A stretch of 31,599 nucleotides of DNA from a virus. The position numbers were made by a program, and so were the translations under genes. Shown here piece by piece: positions 15,253-22,944 of the stretch; positions within the stretch are counted from its first letter, which is position 1; each line of letters begins with the position of its first letter. Where the stretch lies: positions 1-31,599 of the IMG/VR virus record IMGVR_UViG_3300027969_002464. One strand, written 5' to 3'. Under the pieces are notes generated by a model that was given only the letters and a program-made list of their open reading frames with translations, ran no database searches and was not told the DNA's origin.

Positions 15253-16013
15253 TTTATTTCCTTTAAGGTTGGCGCATAGTTTCCTAAGTGTTGTACGGTA
15301 ACAGCACTTGCATTAATGGCAAATATAATTGCCTTGTGTATGTCTAGGGTGTTTAGGTACTGATAACATAATGCTGATAAAAATGTATCTCCAGCACCGC
15401 ATACGTCTGCAACTTCTACAGTTCTAGCACCGAATGCAAAATCATCATAGACAACTCCACGTTCTCCGTAGGTAACAATTAACCCAGACGGAACTCCTGT
15501 TGGAAAACTTGTAGCACGACTATGTTCGAGTTCGTTAATTTTAATAAAGCAACCTTCTAGTCTTGCTAGGTCTGTTTTCTTTGTATCAACAAAAATTGGA
15601 CCAGAGAAGTTACACCGTAATTCTTCGATTAGCTCGTAGCTAACTGTACCTTTATTGTAATCGCTAATAACAATAGCATCATAATCGGGCAATGCTGTTT
15701 CTATGGTAATAGGAGCAGAGATAACATCTTTGTCAATACGGACTATTTGCTGTTTACTGCGAGTATCAATAAGTCTAGTCTTAGTAGAAGAGTCGCCGTG
15801 CAAAAATTGTACATTACACCCTAATGCTTCTAAATTCCTCCGTACATTACCAGCCATACCATCTTTAACGATATCATACTTAGGTACAAATACCGGTACT
15901 GGCGCTTCTGGACTGATGCGATCTACGCTACCGTATCTATATACGTCGACGCAATCATCCCCGACTAATAATATCTTGAATAGTTTTTGTTGTTGAATGT
16001 TCTGTTCTGTCAT
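15249..16013 (-). CDS. PfkB/RfaE1-like sugar kinase (HldE kinase-domain homologue)
   Basis: 254 aa, shorter than the 310-330 aa of the HldE kinase domain. SVDRISPEAPVPVF (about 29-42) is the signature of heptose-7-phosphate kinase, DGMAGNVRRNL the sugar-binding region, and C-GAGDTF (205-211) the anion hole with the catalytic Asp. The next gene upstream encodes the matching nucleotidyltransferase, so the two halves of a bifunctional HldE are present as separate genes in reversed order. Expected activity is phosphorylation of a sugar phosphate at C1, feeding an NDP-sugar. The start has no clear ribosome site and overlaps the upstream gene by 59 nt. Confidence 0.85.
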   Translation of the reverse strand: MTEQNIQQQKLFKILLVGDDCVDVYRYGSVDRISPEAPVPVFVPKYDIVKDGMAGNVRRNLEALGCNVQFLHGDSSTKTRLIDTRSKQQIVRIDKDVISAPITIETALPDYDAIVISDYNKGTVSYELIEELRCNFSGPIFVDTKKTDLARLEGCFIKINELEHSRATSFPTGVPSGLIVTYGERGVVYDDFAFGARTVEVADVCGAGDTFLSALCYQYLNTLDIHKAIIFAINASAVTVQHLGNYAPTLKEIK

Positions 16014-16353
16014 AGTAAATCACTGTTGGTACTAATTCTTTACCTACTACACTTCGATCTTTGTAGTCACTACCTTTGACCATAATATCGGGATCAAATA
16101 TTTTAATTTTTTCTATCAATGATTCTTGACTATTGAAAAACCATACGTCATTAACTGCTTTAAGATTTTTTAATGCGAACTGTCTATCATTTTGATTATT
16201 GATAGGACGACCTTGTCCTTTAAGTTCTGTAACTCGTGCATCTGTGTCAATTAGTACTAATAGGTAATCACCTAAACTTTTAGCATAATTTAACATTTCG
16301 ATATGTCCGCGATGCAGAATATCAAAGGTACCGTTAACTACTACTTTTGTCAC
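15955..16353 (-). CDS. RfaE2-like nucleotidyltransferase (HldE adenylyltransferase-domain homologue)
   Basis: 132 aa, full length for this domain. NGTFDILHRGHIEML (7-21) has the HxGH motif (H14, H17); KGSDYKD (93-99) and HSTTKTI (119-125) match the second conserved motif of the cytidylyltransferase-like family. HldE-type members add AMP to heptose-1-phosphate; glycerol-phosphate cytidylyltransferases are close relatives. Start is GTG with AGGAG about 10 nt upstream. It lies between a sugar-isomerase-like cupin and the PfkB kinase, so an activated-sugar pathway is likely. Confidence 0.87.
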   Translation of the reverse strand: MTKVVVNGTFDILHRGHIEMLNYAKSLGDYLLVLIDTDARVTELKGQGRPINNQNDRQFALKNLKAVNDVWFFNSQESLIEKIKIFDPDIMVKGSDYKDRSVVGKELVPTVIYYDRTEHSTTKTIQDIISRG

Positions 16354-16708
16354 GCTGGCTATCTCCTGGCATTACACGATAATTATCTTCTACGCTGTCT
16401 GGAGTCGACACTTCGATGATATCACCTTCTTCTAAACAAATGAGTCTATGTGGAAGTAATGGTTCATTATGCCACACACTATTTTTTTCTAACATCTTTG
16501 TATAAATCTTAGCATCTTTAGTATCAATATATTCAACTAAAAACTGCCCAGAAAGCACAAACCATGTTTCGTCTTTTTCTGCATGAAAATGCATACTAAA
16601 TTTAGCACCGGTATTAAAGTGCATAAGTTTACCGCAGTATTTGTCGTTAGTTGCCCAAATTAATTCGTGCCCCCAACCTTTATCAACAAAGCCTACTTGC
16701 CTAGTCAT
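16334..16708 (-). CDS. Cupin-domain protein, mannose-6-P isomerase-like
   Basis: 124 aa. Starts with a KGWGHELIW motif as in type II mannose-6-phosphate isomerase / GDP-mannose pyrophosphorylase C-terminal domains. The cupin metal site is SMHFHAEKDETWFVLSG (H40, H42, E47) with a later H in LLPHRL. The gene context (nucleotidyltransferase and sugar kinase downstream, overlapping by 20 nt) suggests a sugar-phosphate isomerase or epimerase role. The metal and the substrate cannot be told from sequence. Confidence 0.82.
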   Translation of the reverse strand: MTRQVGFVDKGWGHELIWATNDKYCGKLMHFNTGAKFSMHFHAEKDETWFVLSGQFLVEYIDTKDAKIYTKMLEKNSVWHNEPLLPHRLICLEEGDIIEVSTPDSVEDNYRVMPGDSQRDKSSS

Positions 16709-16929
16709 TCTGGTAATTCCCTAAATCTCTGAAAGAAACTTTCTACATAGCAACTGAATTCTTTGTTATCACTGATTCTAATATAATATACCCAGAGATG
16801 ATCATCTGTATATACGTTTTCTATTACACGAAACTTTTCCGAATCAGATCCTGACCAAAAACTGCCGGGCTTAGGCGGCTTAATTGGTTCTGTTGCTTTA
16901 ACCCTATCTTCGGTTGTAAAAGTTGTCAT
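16705..16929 (-). CDS. Small conserved phage protein of unknown function
   Basis: 74 aa. Core: PPKPGSFWSGSDSEKFRVIE, VYTDDHLWVYYIRISDNKEF, then SCYVESFFQRFREL. It looks like a small all-beta domain rich in aromatic residues, of a type seen in many T4-like phages. Start and stop both overlap neighbours in ATGA junctions. Function unknown. Confidence 0.7.
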   Translation of the reverse strand: MTTFTTEDRVKATEPIKPPKPGSFWSGSDSEKFRVIENVYTDDHLWVYYIRISDNKEFSCYVESFFQRFRELPE

Positions 16930-17147
16930 TCTACACTCTCCTCAAACCAGTCGTCAACTTTACGTTCTGCTTCTTCTTGAGTTAATGCGTGTACAAAAAG
17001 TCTTGCAGGTTCGCCTACAGTATGTTGTATATCAAATTTGACAACGCCTGTTGGAATAAGATTCCAATCACGTTCTACAACAAACTCCTGCATATTTTTT
17101 GCTTTTTCGATCAATCGATCAGATAATTGTTTTACTGTTAATGTCAT
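16926..17147 (-). CDS. Small conserved phage protein of unknown function
   Basis: 73 aa from the ATG at 17147, which overlaps the PRTase stop in an ATGA junction. The sequence begins MTLTVKQLSDRLIEKAKNMQ, then a beta-like section PTGVVKFDIQHTVGEPARLF and a helical end LTQEEAERKVDDWFEES. Short, acidic, no known motif. Function unknown. Confidence 0.68.
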   Translation of the reverse strand: MTLTVKQLSDRLIEKAKNMQEFVVERDWNLIPTGVVKFDIQHTVGEPARLFVHALTQEEAERKVDDWFEESVE

Positions 17148-17644
17148 TTCTTCCACCACTCCTCATAAGGAAATTCGATCCAAATATCTTTTTCTGCTTT
17201 GTTTACTTCGAATGCAACATAGTCCATTTCTACTTTGCACTTGCTTGCTAAGTTATCAACGATAACTGCAAATCTTACATTGTTAGTCCACACAGTATCC
17301 CATACTGGGCTATCCGGAAAACATCCACTAGGCCAATCCTCTACTAACCAATTAATTGTAGCACCAGTATCGTTAATGTCGTCAACGACAAGAATCTTTT
17401 TACCCTCGAATGCATCTTCAGCCATCCACAAATTGCTTTCTGGGGATGCATCTGCATCACGCAAACTGATGTGAATAGTCTGCATTGGAACTTGCATATA
17501 TTGACTAATCATTAATGCAGGTAAAAGCCCGCCACGAGTAATGCCTACAATGTAATCAGGCCGCCAATTACTATTTGTAATATTGCGGCAAATGTCTTGT
17601 ACATAGCCGTTAAATTCACTTTGAGATATTATTAGCTTGTTCAC
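17144..17644 (-). CDS. Purine phosphoribosyltransferase-like (Gpt/HGPRT type)
   Basis: 166 aa, usual length for xanthine-guanine PRTases. YIVGITRGGLLPALMIS (31-47) and the PRPP-binding loop KKILVVDDINDTGAT (82-96) are clear; the C-terminal WIEFPYEEWW matches the W-x-x-x-P-W segment of Gpt-like enzymes. It would make purine mononucleotides from free base and PRPP, i.e. salvage. The start is GTG with AAAGGA upstream. A role in recycling guanine or a deazaguanine released by the transglycosylase is possible but untested. Confidence 0.85.
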   Translation of the reverse strand: MNKLIISQSEFNGYVQDICRNITNSNWRPDYIVGITRGGLLPALMISQYMQVPMQTIHISLRDADASPESNLWMAEDAFEGKKILVVDDINDTGATINWLVEDWPSGCFPDSPVWDTVWTNNVRFAVIVDNLASKCKVEMDYVAFEVNKAEKDIWIEFPYEEWWKK

Positions 17645-18113
17645 TTCTGTCCTTTAAATATTGTTCATGTTGAACCCATTTCTGAGTTTCTAAACTTCCT
17701 GTTAAAAAACCCCATTCACGTTTATGCGGACCTGGCATAAACAAAGTCCAGGCCGTTACACCTGGTTCTAATTCGATGCGGTGGTAATCGGTTGGTTCAC
17801 ACATCCGAAAGTGTCCAGGTCCACGCCAGACTCGATATTCACCCCATTTTTGTCCTAGTGTATTAATTTTTGGAATCCATTCCCAATATCCACCTTTAAG
17901 AATTAATGTGACATAAGGCCAGGGATGATCATGAACATCGTCCGGATCGCCTTTTAGGAACTTGTGTAAAAATACGTTAAATGGAAATTTGTTTCGTTCT
18001 TTAAGAAACAAATAGTAACGCTCTAAATATGGTTCGTTATTAACACGATCATAAATGATACGCTTACGTCCTTTGTTATCTAACCAATTAAGAAATTTGT
18101 CGGTTAAGGTCAT
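17616..18113 (-). CDS. Cupin-like phage protein
   Basis: 165 aa from the ATG at 18113, preceded by AGGAG 5 nt upstream and overlapping the upstream gene by 26 nt. GDPDDVHDHPWPYVTLILKG carries the cupin-type HxH pair, followed by GGYWEWIP, WRGPGHFRMCEPTDYHRIEL (second His region) and AWTLFMPGPHKREWGF. Resembles phage cupins of the cysteine-dioxygenase-like fold. Metal-dependent enzyme likely; substrate unknown. Located just upstream of the PRTase. Confidence 0.72.
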   Translation of the reverse strand: MTLTDKFLNWLDNKGRKRIIYDRVNNEPYLERYYLFLKERNKFPFNVFLHKFLKGDPDDVHDHPWPYVTLILKGGYWEWIPKINTLGQKWGEYRVWRGPGHFRMCEPTDYHRIELEPGVTAWTLFMPGPHKREWGFLTGSLETQKWVQHEQYLKDRSEQANNISK

Positions 18114-18303
18114 CTTGACTCCTGCATAGTTCATATACTAGTTTAAACTCATTCCAGCTGTTTTGTAAAGAGGGATATTGCTCACACATTCTTCCTAATT
18201 TAATTGCATCAATCTTGTATGTTTCTAAATATTTGGCTTGTTTATCAAGGTCCCAACTATCATCGTCATACATTTCGTACAGTACATCTTTAATATGTTT
18301 CAC
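18088..18303 (-). CDS. 71-aa hypothetical protein
   Basis: Acidic, helical: MKHIKDVLYEMYDDDSWDLD, KQAKYLETYKIDAIKLGRMC, EQYPSLQNSWNEFKLVYELC. The start is GTG, in a GTGA overlap with the upstream stop. No domain recognised. It is coupled to the cupin gene downstream. Confidence 0.65.
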   Translation of the reverse strand: MKHIKDVLYEMYDDDSWDLDKQAKYLETYKIDAIKLGRMCEQYPSLQNSWNEFKLVYELCRSQDDLNRQIS

Positions 18304-18596
18304 TGTTTGAGAGATTCCATTGTAATAATTTTACTAATTTCTTCTCCTAAATCCTTGTCATCTGTAATAATGTGTAGGGATCGATTGCTTTGATCTTTTC
18401 TACGATCGTAAAAATTAGTTTCGATAATCATTCCACCACTTGCTTTGTATGCAGTAAATCGAATACCTTTGTCACTATCTAATTGCTCATGATCGACTGT
18501 TAGCGATCTCGTGCAATTAAGACTGACATATTGATCCTCTTCTATAGAGTCATCTGTTAGTACCCAATTTCTAATTTTTGTTTTAAACCAACCCAT
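18300..18596 (-). CDS. Conserved phage protein of unknown function
   Basis: 98 aa from the ATG at 18596, which has AAGGAA upstream and lies 1 nt after the previous stop. Core: IRFTAYKASGGMIIETNFYD, RSLHIITDDKDLGEEISKII, TMESLKQ. I associate this core with a recurrent small protein of T4-like phages. An alpha/beta fold is likely; function unknown. Confidence 0.72.
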   Translation of the reverse strand: MGWFKTKIRNWVLTDDSIEEDQYVSLNCTRSLTVDHEQLDSDKGIRFTAYKASGGMIIETNFYDRRKDQSNRSLHIITDDKDLGEEISKIITMESLKQ

Positions 18597-18597
18597 A

Positions 18598-19521
18598 TTA
18601 TTCCTTGATTGTGGCATCGGGGTCTACTGCAAGACCCTGCCATTCTTTAATTTTAATTTCTTCAGTCTCCGGAGTATCTTCACCCCATGCGCTGATCCAA
18701 CGTGACCCAGTCCATTTAGCCTGATATGTATACCCACTTTTTCCAGTAGTCTTGATCATATAGTTGCCTTCACGGACAGGTTTAACTTTCTTTGGAAACC
18801 AGTCTGTCATTGGATATTCGATGTCATCCATTGTTGTATATTTTTCCCATTTGCCTGTTTCTTTATTAGAACCTGCAATATACATGCCAAAGTCTGAACT
18901 CTTACCGTCTGTGTTTCCGCCCCAGTTGTCAATGTCTTCGTCATCGTACATGACGCTATTAACAAGTTCCTCACCGTCAACTTCGTCATAGCTTAGTGTT
19001 AGTTTAGAAGGATCAAAGGGCATAGTAAGGGGAAAGTCTGCTTCAAAGAATGTGCCTTTTTCGTTACTGCTACCAATAAACACTACAGTACCGGCAGGCT
19101 TCTCATCGATCCACGCTTCATCACCACCCGACCATTCTGGTTCTGGATTGCCTTCGCTGTCTTCGAACCCAGTGATATCTTCTAATCTTTTTTCATAAAC
19201 AACATCACCATTCTCATCTTCAATTTGAAGTGTGCCGGCATTACGGCTAACACCGTGTGCGTGTGCCATATCATCGCATTCATACCAGCTACCTGGCGGA
19301 AATGGTTGCATTTCATCTGGAATTTCGTTTTCATCAGCATAGTCACTATCCCAAGCATAATCACTAAGATCGAGTCTGCGCTGTTTAAAGTAATCATAAA
19401 TCTTACGATCTACAGTACCCATAACTTTCTCTCCACCATAACCCCACATAGTAATCTTGTAAGTACGTGGTGTCCATTTAAGGACTTGCATTAACTTTTC
19501 TTTTTCTTCTAAAGTTGCCAT
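18598..19521 (-). CDS. Acidic conserved phage protein of unknown function
   Basis: 307 aa with a strong AAGGAG ribosome site. Very acidic, Trp- and Tyr-rich. Blocks: RTYKITMWGYGGEKVMGTVD, RKIYDYFKQRRLDLSDYAWD, PPGSWYECDDMAHAHGVSRN, a duplicated pattern around FIGSSNEKGTFFEADFPL and YIAGSNKETGKWEKY, and a C-terminal GNYMIKTTGKSGYTYQAKWT that looks like a small beta domain. No enzymatic signature. Lies directly after folE with a 12-nt gap and so is in its operon. Confidence 0.72.
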   Translation of the reverse strand: MATLEEKEKLMQVLKWTPRTYKITMWGYGGEKVMGTVDRKIYDYFKQRRLDLSDYAWDSDYADENEIPDEMQPFPPGSWYECDDMAHAHGVSRNAGTLQIEDENGDVVYEKRLEDITGFEDSEGNPEPEWSGGDEAWIDEKPAGTVVFIGSSNEKGTFFEADFPLTMPFDPSKLTLSYDEVDGEELVNSVMYDDEDIDNWGGNTDGKSSDFGMYIAGSNKETGKWEKYTTMDDIEYPMTDWFPKKVKPVREGNYMIKTTGKSGYTYQAKWTGSRWISAWGEDTPETEEIKIKEWQGLAVDPDATIKE

Positions 19522-19533
19522 AATAGTCTCCTT

Positions 19534-20325
19534 TTATCGTGGCGCAAACTCTTGTTGCAGTTTAATGTTATCAAAGAATTCTTTCTTCGTGTTACCGTCA
19601 GTATTGAATGCACCTTTTAATACTGTAGTCTGCGTAAGACTAGAGTGCGCCATAATGCCTCTGTTCTCACAGCAACCGTGTACTGCTTGTACATATACTG
19701 CTACATTTTCTGAGTCTGTTGCTTTTTGGATTTCCCTAGCAATGTCATTACAAAGTTCCTCCTGGAGAGTACCTCGACGGGCACACCACTGAGCGATCCT
19801 TGTATACTTGCTAAGTCCGATGAGTTTCTGAGCCGCAATAATACCAATATAAGCAACGCCAGTAACGGGTTGGTGATGATGGCTACACATACTGCGAAGC
19901 TCACTGCGGACAACCAACATACCTTCGTAACGGTCCTCTGAATCATTTGGGAAACAAGTTGCGTCTGGTGCTGGTTCATATCTTCCTGCCATTATTTCAT
20001 TAAAGTACATTTTAGCCAGTCGGCGGGCTGTACCTTTGCTGTTAGGATCATTCTCACGATCAATTAACAGCGTGTCTAATACTTTTTCGAATGCTTCTGT
20101 TGCTTCGTTGATTAGGATTTCTTTATCAGTTTCGCTAACATAGTCACTGATGTTGTCACCTGCCCAAAAACGTTTCTTATCACGTTTCATCTTAAAGCGA
20201 ATAGCATCGCCTAGGTAACCTTCTTCATAGCCCTTGTCAGACATTGCATCTGCGGCTTTTACAATAGCATCTTCGTATCCTGGATGATACGGTGCTTCTT
20301 CTACTAGTTTTTTACTGTCTGTCAA
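19534..20325 (-). CDS. folE: GTP cyclohydrolase I (FolE)
   Basis: 263 aa; N-terminal about 70 residues extend beyond the usual core. Core motifs: SMCSHHHQPVTGVAYIGI (zinc C147 and catalytic His), KLIGLSKYTRI, CARRGTLQEELCNDIA and HGCCENRGIMA (H216, C218 as second zinc Cys). It makes 7,8-dihydroneopterin triphosphate from GTP, the first step toward folate or 7-deazaguanine. With QueD-like and QueE proteins also encoded here, the deazaguanine route is the likely purpose. The start codon appears to be TTG, with GGAG 9 nt before it; a promoter lies upstream at 20368-20397. Confidence 0.92.
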   Translation of the reverse strand: MTDSKKLVEEAPYHPGYEDAIVKAADAMSDKGYEEGYLGDAIRFKMKRDKKRFWAGDNISDYVSETDKEILINEATEAFEKVLDTLLIDRENDPNSKGTARRLAKMYFNEIMAGRYEPAPDATCFPNDSEDRYEGMLVVRSELRSMCSHHHQPVTGVAYIGIIAAQKLIGLSKYTRIAQWCARRGTLQEELCNDIAREIQKATDSENVAVYVQAVHGCCENRGIMAHSSLTQTTVLKGAFNTDGNTKKEFFDNIKLQQEFAPR

Positions 20326-20367
20326 TTTATATTACTCCGATGTTAAGGCAGTGGATTGCCATAAGTT

Positions 20368-20397
20368 ATTATACTATTATTTAGGTTTACTTGTCAA
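20368..20397 (-). promoter_or_regulatory. folE: Sigma70-type promoter for folE
   Basis: TTGACA (20392-20397), 18-nt spacer, TATAAT (20368-20373) on the - strand. The -35 is made from the last codons (Leu-Asp-Lys) of the UDP-sugar dehydrogenase gene. The leader holds a short hairpin (GGCA, 6-nt loop, TGCC; 20347-20360) and the ACATCGGAGTAA element shared with the VWA leader. Confidence 0.8.
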
Positions 20398-21169
20398 GTG
20401 TCCTAAGTGTTTTGTTTGCCGCAATAGCAGACTTTAACAAGGAAAAATCAACTCCTGCACGTTCAGCTTCGAATACCAAAGCCTGTGTGTCCTTGGGAAA
20501 ACAAGCGCCTGCAAATCCACGACTTCCATCTGGTCCGGGAACTCGCATATGACTGTCACCAAATCGTTTTTCACTAACAAGCATATTAGTTAATGCTGTA
20601 TAGTTTACTCCTAGTTGATTTGCCAAATCATAAATTTGATTCATGAACACTACTTTAGTAGCTAGGAAACTGTTAATAGTATATTTTGCCAGACTTGCTT
20701 CTGCAATAGTACAGTAAGTAACATCACGCAAACTAGGCTGACCTGCACGAATTATTGATTCTGCTTTTTGGCAATATTCTTCACTACCACCAATAAAGGC
20801 AAAATAACCATGAATATAATCATCGTTAGCAGTAGCGGCCACAAGAAATTCTGGAGCATGTACTAGATTAGGATGTACTACTTGTAGTTTAGAATATACT
20901 CCTGGAGGTGCTGTTACTTTACTAATAATAACACCTTCCATTCCTGCTAGATTTGACAGCACTTCTTCTAAAATGCTTGTGTCACATTCACCAGTTTCTG
21001 AAGTTGGACTAGGTACACAAACAAACAGACCATCACAACTACGTAATTCTTCCCAAGTGCTTACAAAGCCTTTTGACGGATCGTGAACAATGACAGGAAC
21101 ACTAAACGTGTCATATGCATTTTTAATTGCGCCGCCAACAAAGCCTGCACCAATAATTCCAATTTTCAT
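20387..21169 (-). CDS. UDP-glucose/GDP-mannose dehydrogenase-like protein, short form
   Basis: 260 aa against about 430 for the family: the C-terminal nucleotide-sugar-binding domain is missing. NAD-binding motif GIIGAGFVGGAI at the N-terminus, CVPSPTSETGECDT (51-64), TAPPGVYSKL, HAPEFL (104-109), conserved Asn166/Lys172 in TINSFLATK, and the catalytic Cys C223 in GFAGACFPKDT. It would oxidise an NDP-hexose to the uronate, though the short form may have another substrate. Overlaps the glycosyltransferase by 4 nt, so they probably act together. Confidence 0.85.
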   Translation of the reverse strand: MKIGIIGAGFVGGAIKNAYDTFSVPVIVHDPSKGFVSTWEELRSCDGLFVCVPSPTSETGECDTSILEEVLSNLAGMEGVIISKVTAPPGVYSKLQVVHPNLVHAPEFLVAATANDDYIHGYFAFIGGSEEYCQKAESIIRAGQPSLRDVTYCTIAEASLAKYTINSFLATKVVFMNQIYDLANQLGVNYTALTNMLVSEKRFGDSHMRVPGPDGSRGFAGACFPKDTQALVFEAERAGVDFSLLKSAIAANKTLRTLDK

Positions 21170-22263
21170 TTTATATTTTCCAATAGTTTATTTGCTGAAA
21201 AGAATTGCTCAGTTAAATTTGCTGTTTGCTTGTTTAACTGCGGCAGATACTTATCGTAGTTTGTCATATACTGCATAATCTTATGACAGATTTCTTTTCT
21301 ATGAATTTCATATAATTCAAATGATTCAGTCCATGCACTAGGATACTTAAATGTATCAAATGCCATTTCGCTGTAACTTAAACGATCCGGAACCATTGGA
21401 ATAGCATCTACAATAGCACCTTCGTACCAACTGATACCTAGCGTTTCTTGTAGATTAGCACTGAAGACAAGTTTAGCTTCACCTAACAAGTTATGGTATT
21501 CGTTCTTTGTTAACTGTTGATCTTGACACACTATAAATTCATATTGTGGCAAGTGTTCTTTTAAATCGCGGAATATTTCAACTTGTTTTTCTGGAGCAAT
21601 ACGATGCGGGAAAAGAATAAGATCACGTTTAGGCATACCTTTATATGCGGAAAGTGTTCCTTCCATATATTCCATAGGCCAACCAGTGCGTACTATCTTT
21701 GGTTCTTCACCGCTTAGTATTTCTTCTAAATGTTCGCTATACCAGGGATTCTCTATGGTAGAATCGTTTAGTAAATTTGTATAGAACAGTTTAATATGAA
21801 AGTCTGTGGCAAAGTAGTTATGATCAAACGCATGGAAGAAACTCTGCTCTGCGTGTCTGACCCAAGGTTTATCACCAACAAGACGTCCTAAGAAGTCCTG
21901 GGGATCATAACTACCGGCATGCCACAGTCCATGCGTAGTTACTGGTATGCCCAATAACTCACTCATATACTTTAAGTTTATGACACCAGGATGCCAAGCA
22001 TCAGTAAAAATGAAATGATCGCCAGGCTTAACTGCTCCGGAGCAAAATAAACGACCCATCTGCTCAACTTGACTAGCCTTGTATATATTAGTGCCGCCAA
22101 AGTTAAGAAATGCTCCAGGAGTGGTAGCACTAGGAATGTCCGTAGGACCTGATATAATGTTGACATTGTGTCCTGCCTTTCGTAAGAGATTGGGTACATG
22201 GCCCTTCCACTGACCCGTGTACCTAGTTTCTACCGCTTCTAAATCAATTAGAAAAACGTTCAT
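21166..22263 (-). CDS. Glycosyltransferase-like protein (GT4-type)
   Basis: 365 aa from the ATG at 22263; a longer frame to 22389 would overlap the upstream gene by a further 126 nt and is unlikely. A Rossmann-type N-terminal domain (MNVFLIDLEAVETRYTGQWK, LLRKAGHNVNIISG) and a C-terminal domain with FPHRIAPEKQVEIFRDLK (about 240-257) and ETLGISWYEGAIVDAIPMVP, typical of GT-B retaining transferases. It overlaps a UDP-sugar dehydrogenase gene downstream. Acceptor unknown: host surface glycan, virion protein or phage DNA are all possible. Confidence 0.82.
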   Translation of the reverse strand: MNVFLIDLEAVETRYTGQWKGHVPNLLRKAGHNVNIISGPTDIPSATTPGAFLNFGGTNIYKASQVEQMGRLFCSGAVKPGDHFIFTDAWHPGVINLKYMSELLGIPVTTHGLWHAGSYDPQDFLGRLVGDKPWVRHAEQSFFHAFDHNYFATDFHIKLFYTNLLNDSTIENPWYSEHLEEILSGEEPKIVRTGWPMEYMEGTLSAYKGMPKRDLILFPHRIAPEKQVEIFRDLKEHLPQYEFIVCQDQQLTKNEYHNLLGEAKLVFSANLQETLGISWYEGAIVDAIPMVPDRLSYSEMAFDTFKYPSAWTESFELYEIHRKEICHKIMQYMTNYDKYLPQLNKQTANLTEQFFSANKLLENIK

Positions 22264-22501
22264 TGTATGGACGGGGATTCTTGCCTTGATAAGGCTTGCG
22301 TTCACCATTGTTATGGAACTTTCTTTTACCATTAGAACGGTAAATGAAGTCTTTGTATGCTTGAGATTTATATAAATCTTTTGCATCAAAATTGATCATT
22401 TCAAAACGGCAATGATCGTGCCATGCCTCAAGATCATCAAAGATCTTGCTGACTTCGGGCTTCATAGTCAGATACTTAGTGAGCCATTTTGGCTGTGCCA
22501 T
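22244..22501 (-). CDS. 85-aa conserved phage protein, basic C-terminus
   Basis: Core KWLTKYLTMKPEVSKIFDDL, EAWHDHCRFEMINFDAKDLY, then a Lys/Arg/Asn-rich, probably disordered tail (RSNGKRKFHNNGERKPYQGK) that suggests nucleic acid or protein contact. AGGAAAC ribosome site before the ATG. It lies between the QueD-like gene and the glycosyltransferase. Function unknown. Confidence 0.68.
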   Translation of the reverse strand: MAQPKWLTKYLTMKPEVSKIFDDLEAWHDHCRFEMINFDAKDLYKSQAYKDFIYRSNGKRKFHNNGERKPYQGKNPRPYNERFSN

Positions 22502-22512
22502 TTTAAGTTTCC

Positions 22513-22944
22513 TTAGATAACAATGGATTGTGATGGGCGAGTAAGGTTATATGAAATAACGCATCCATTTTCGCCGTCTTCGGATACGTCAATTATTACA
22601 GCACGGTTTGGATACCTTGCCGCAATTTGGGAATACAAGTCGTCTGCAATCATTTCGCAACTCTTGTAGTTAAGTTCTAATACGGAATTTTGACCGTTAT
22701 ACAACGATATGAGCCATCGCTTGAACTGGATGAACTCGATGTCCCTGTCATTGTGGAACACATCGATTGACACCCGGAAGTGAAAGATATGGCGATGAGG
22801 AGTACCAAGGAACGATACATCATATTCATCTCCTGTAGCTAGGGCTGGATCAGTAGCCGCGGCTGGATAGCAGTGGATACCTTCTTTTTGGAAGCTAACC
22901 CAAATTTTGCGATTAGCGGCTTCTTTAATAGTTTCAATACTCAT
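22513..22944 (-). CDS. queD: QueD/PTPS-like tunnelling-fold protein
   Basis: 143 aa. Compared by eye with bacterial QueD: GIHCYPAA gives the first zinc His, PHRHIFHFRVSI gives the HxH pair, DIEFIQFKRWLISLY matches the IDFxxLK segment, YKSCEMIADDLYSQI matches the PTxExLA helix, and VSEDGENGCVISY matches the C-terminal Glu-containing strand. The Cys that precedes HGH in QueD is not at its usual place; a Cys lies instead next to the first His. Expected role is 6-carboxytetrahydropterin formation from the FolE product. Confidence in the family is moderate, in the exact activity lower. Confidence 0.62.
   Translation of the reverse strand: MSIETIKEAANRKIWVSFQKEGIHCYPAAATDPALATGDEYDVSFLGTPHRHIFHFRVSIDVFHNDRDIEFIQFKRWLISLYNGQNSVLELNYKSCEMIADDLYSQIAARYPNRAVIIDVSEDGENGCVISYNLTRPSQSIVI

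Noticed and set aside
22263-22389. Longer N-terminus for the glycosyltransferase
   Set aside because: The extra residues lie wholly in the neighbouring gene, and the Rossmann-type start MNVFLIDLEA fits a true N-terminus.
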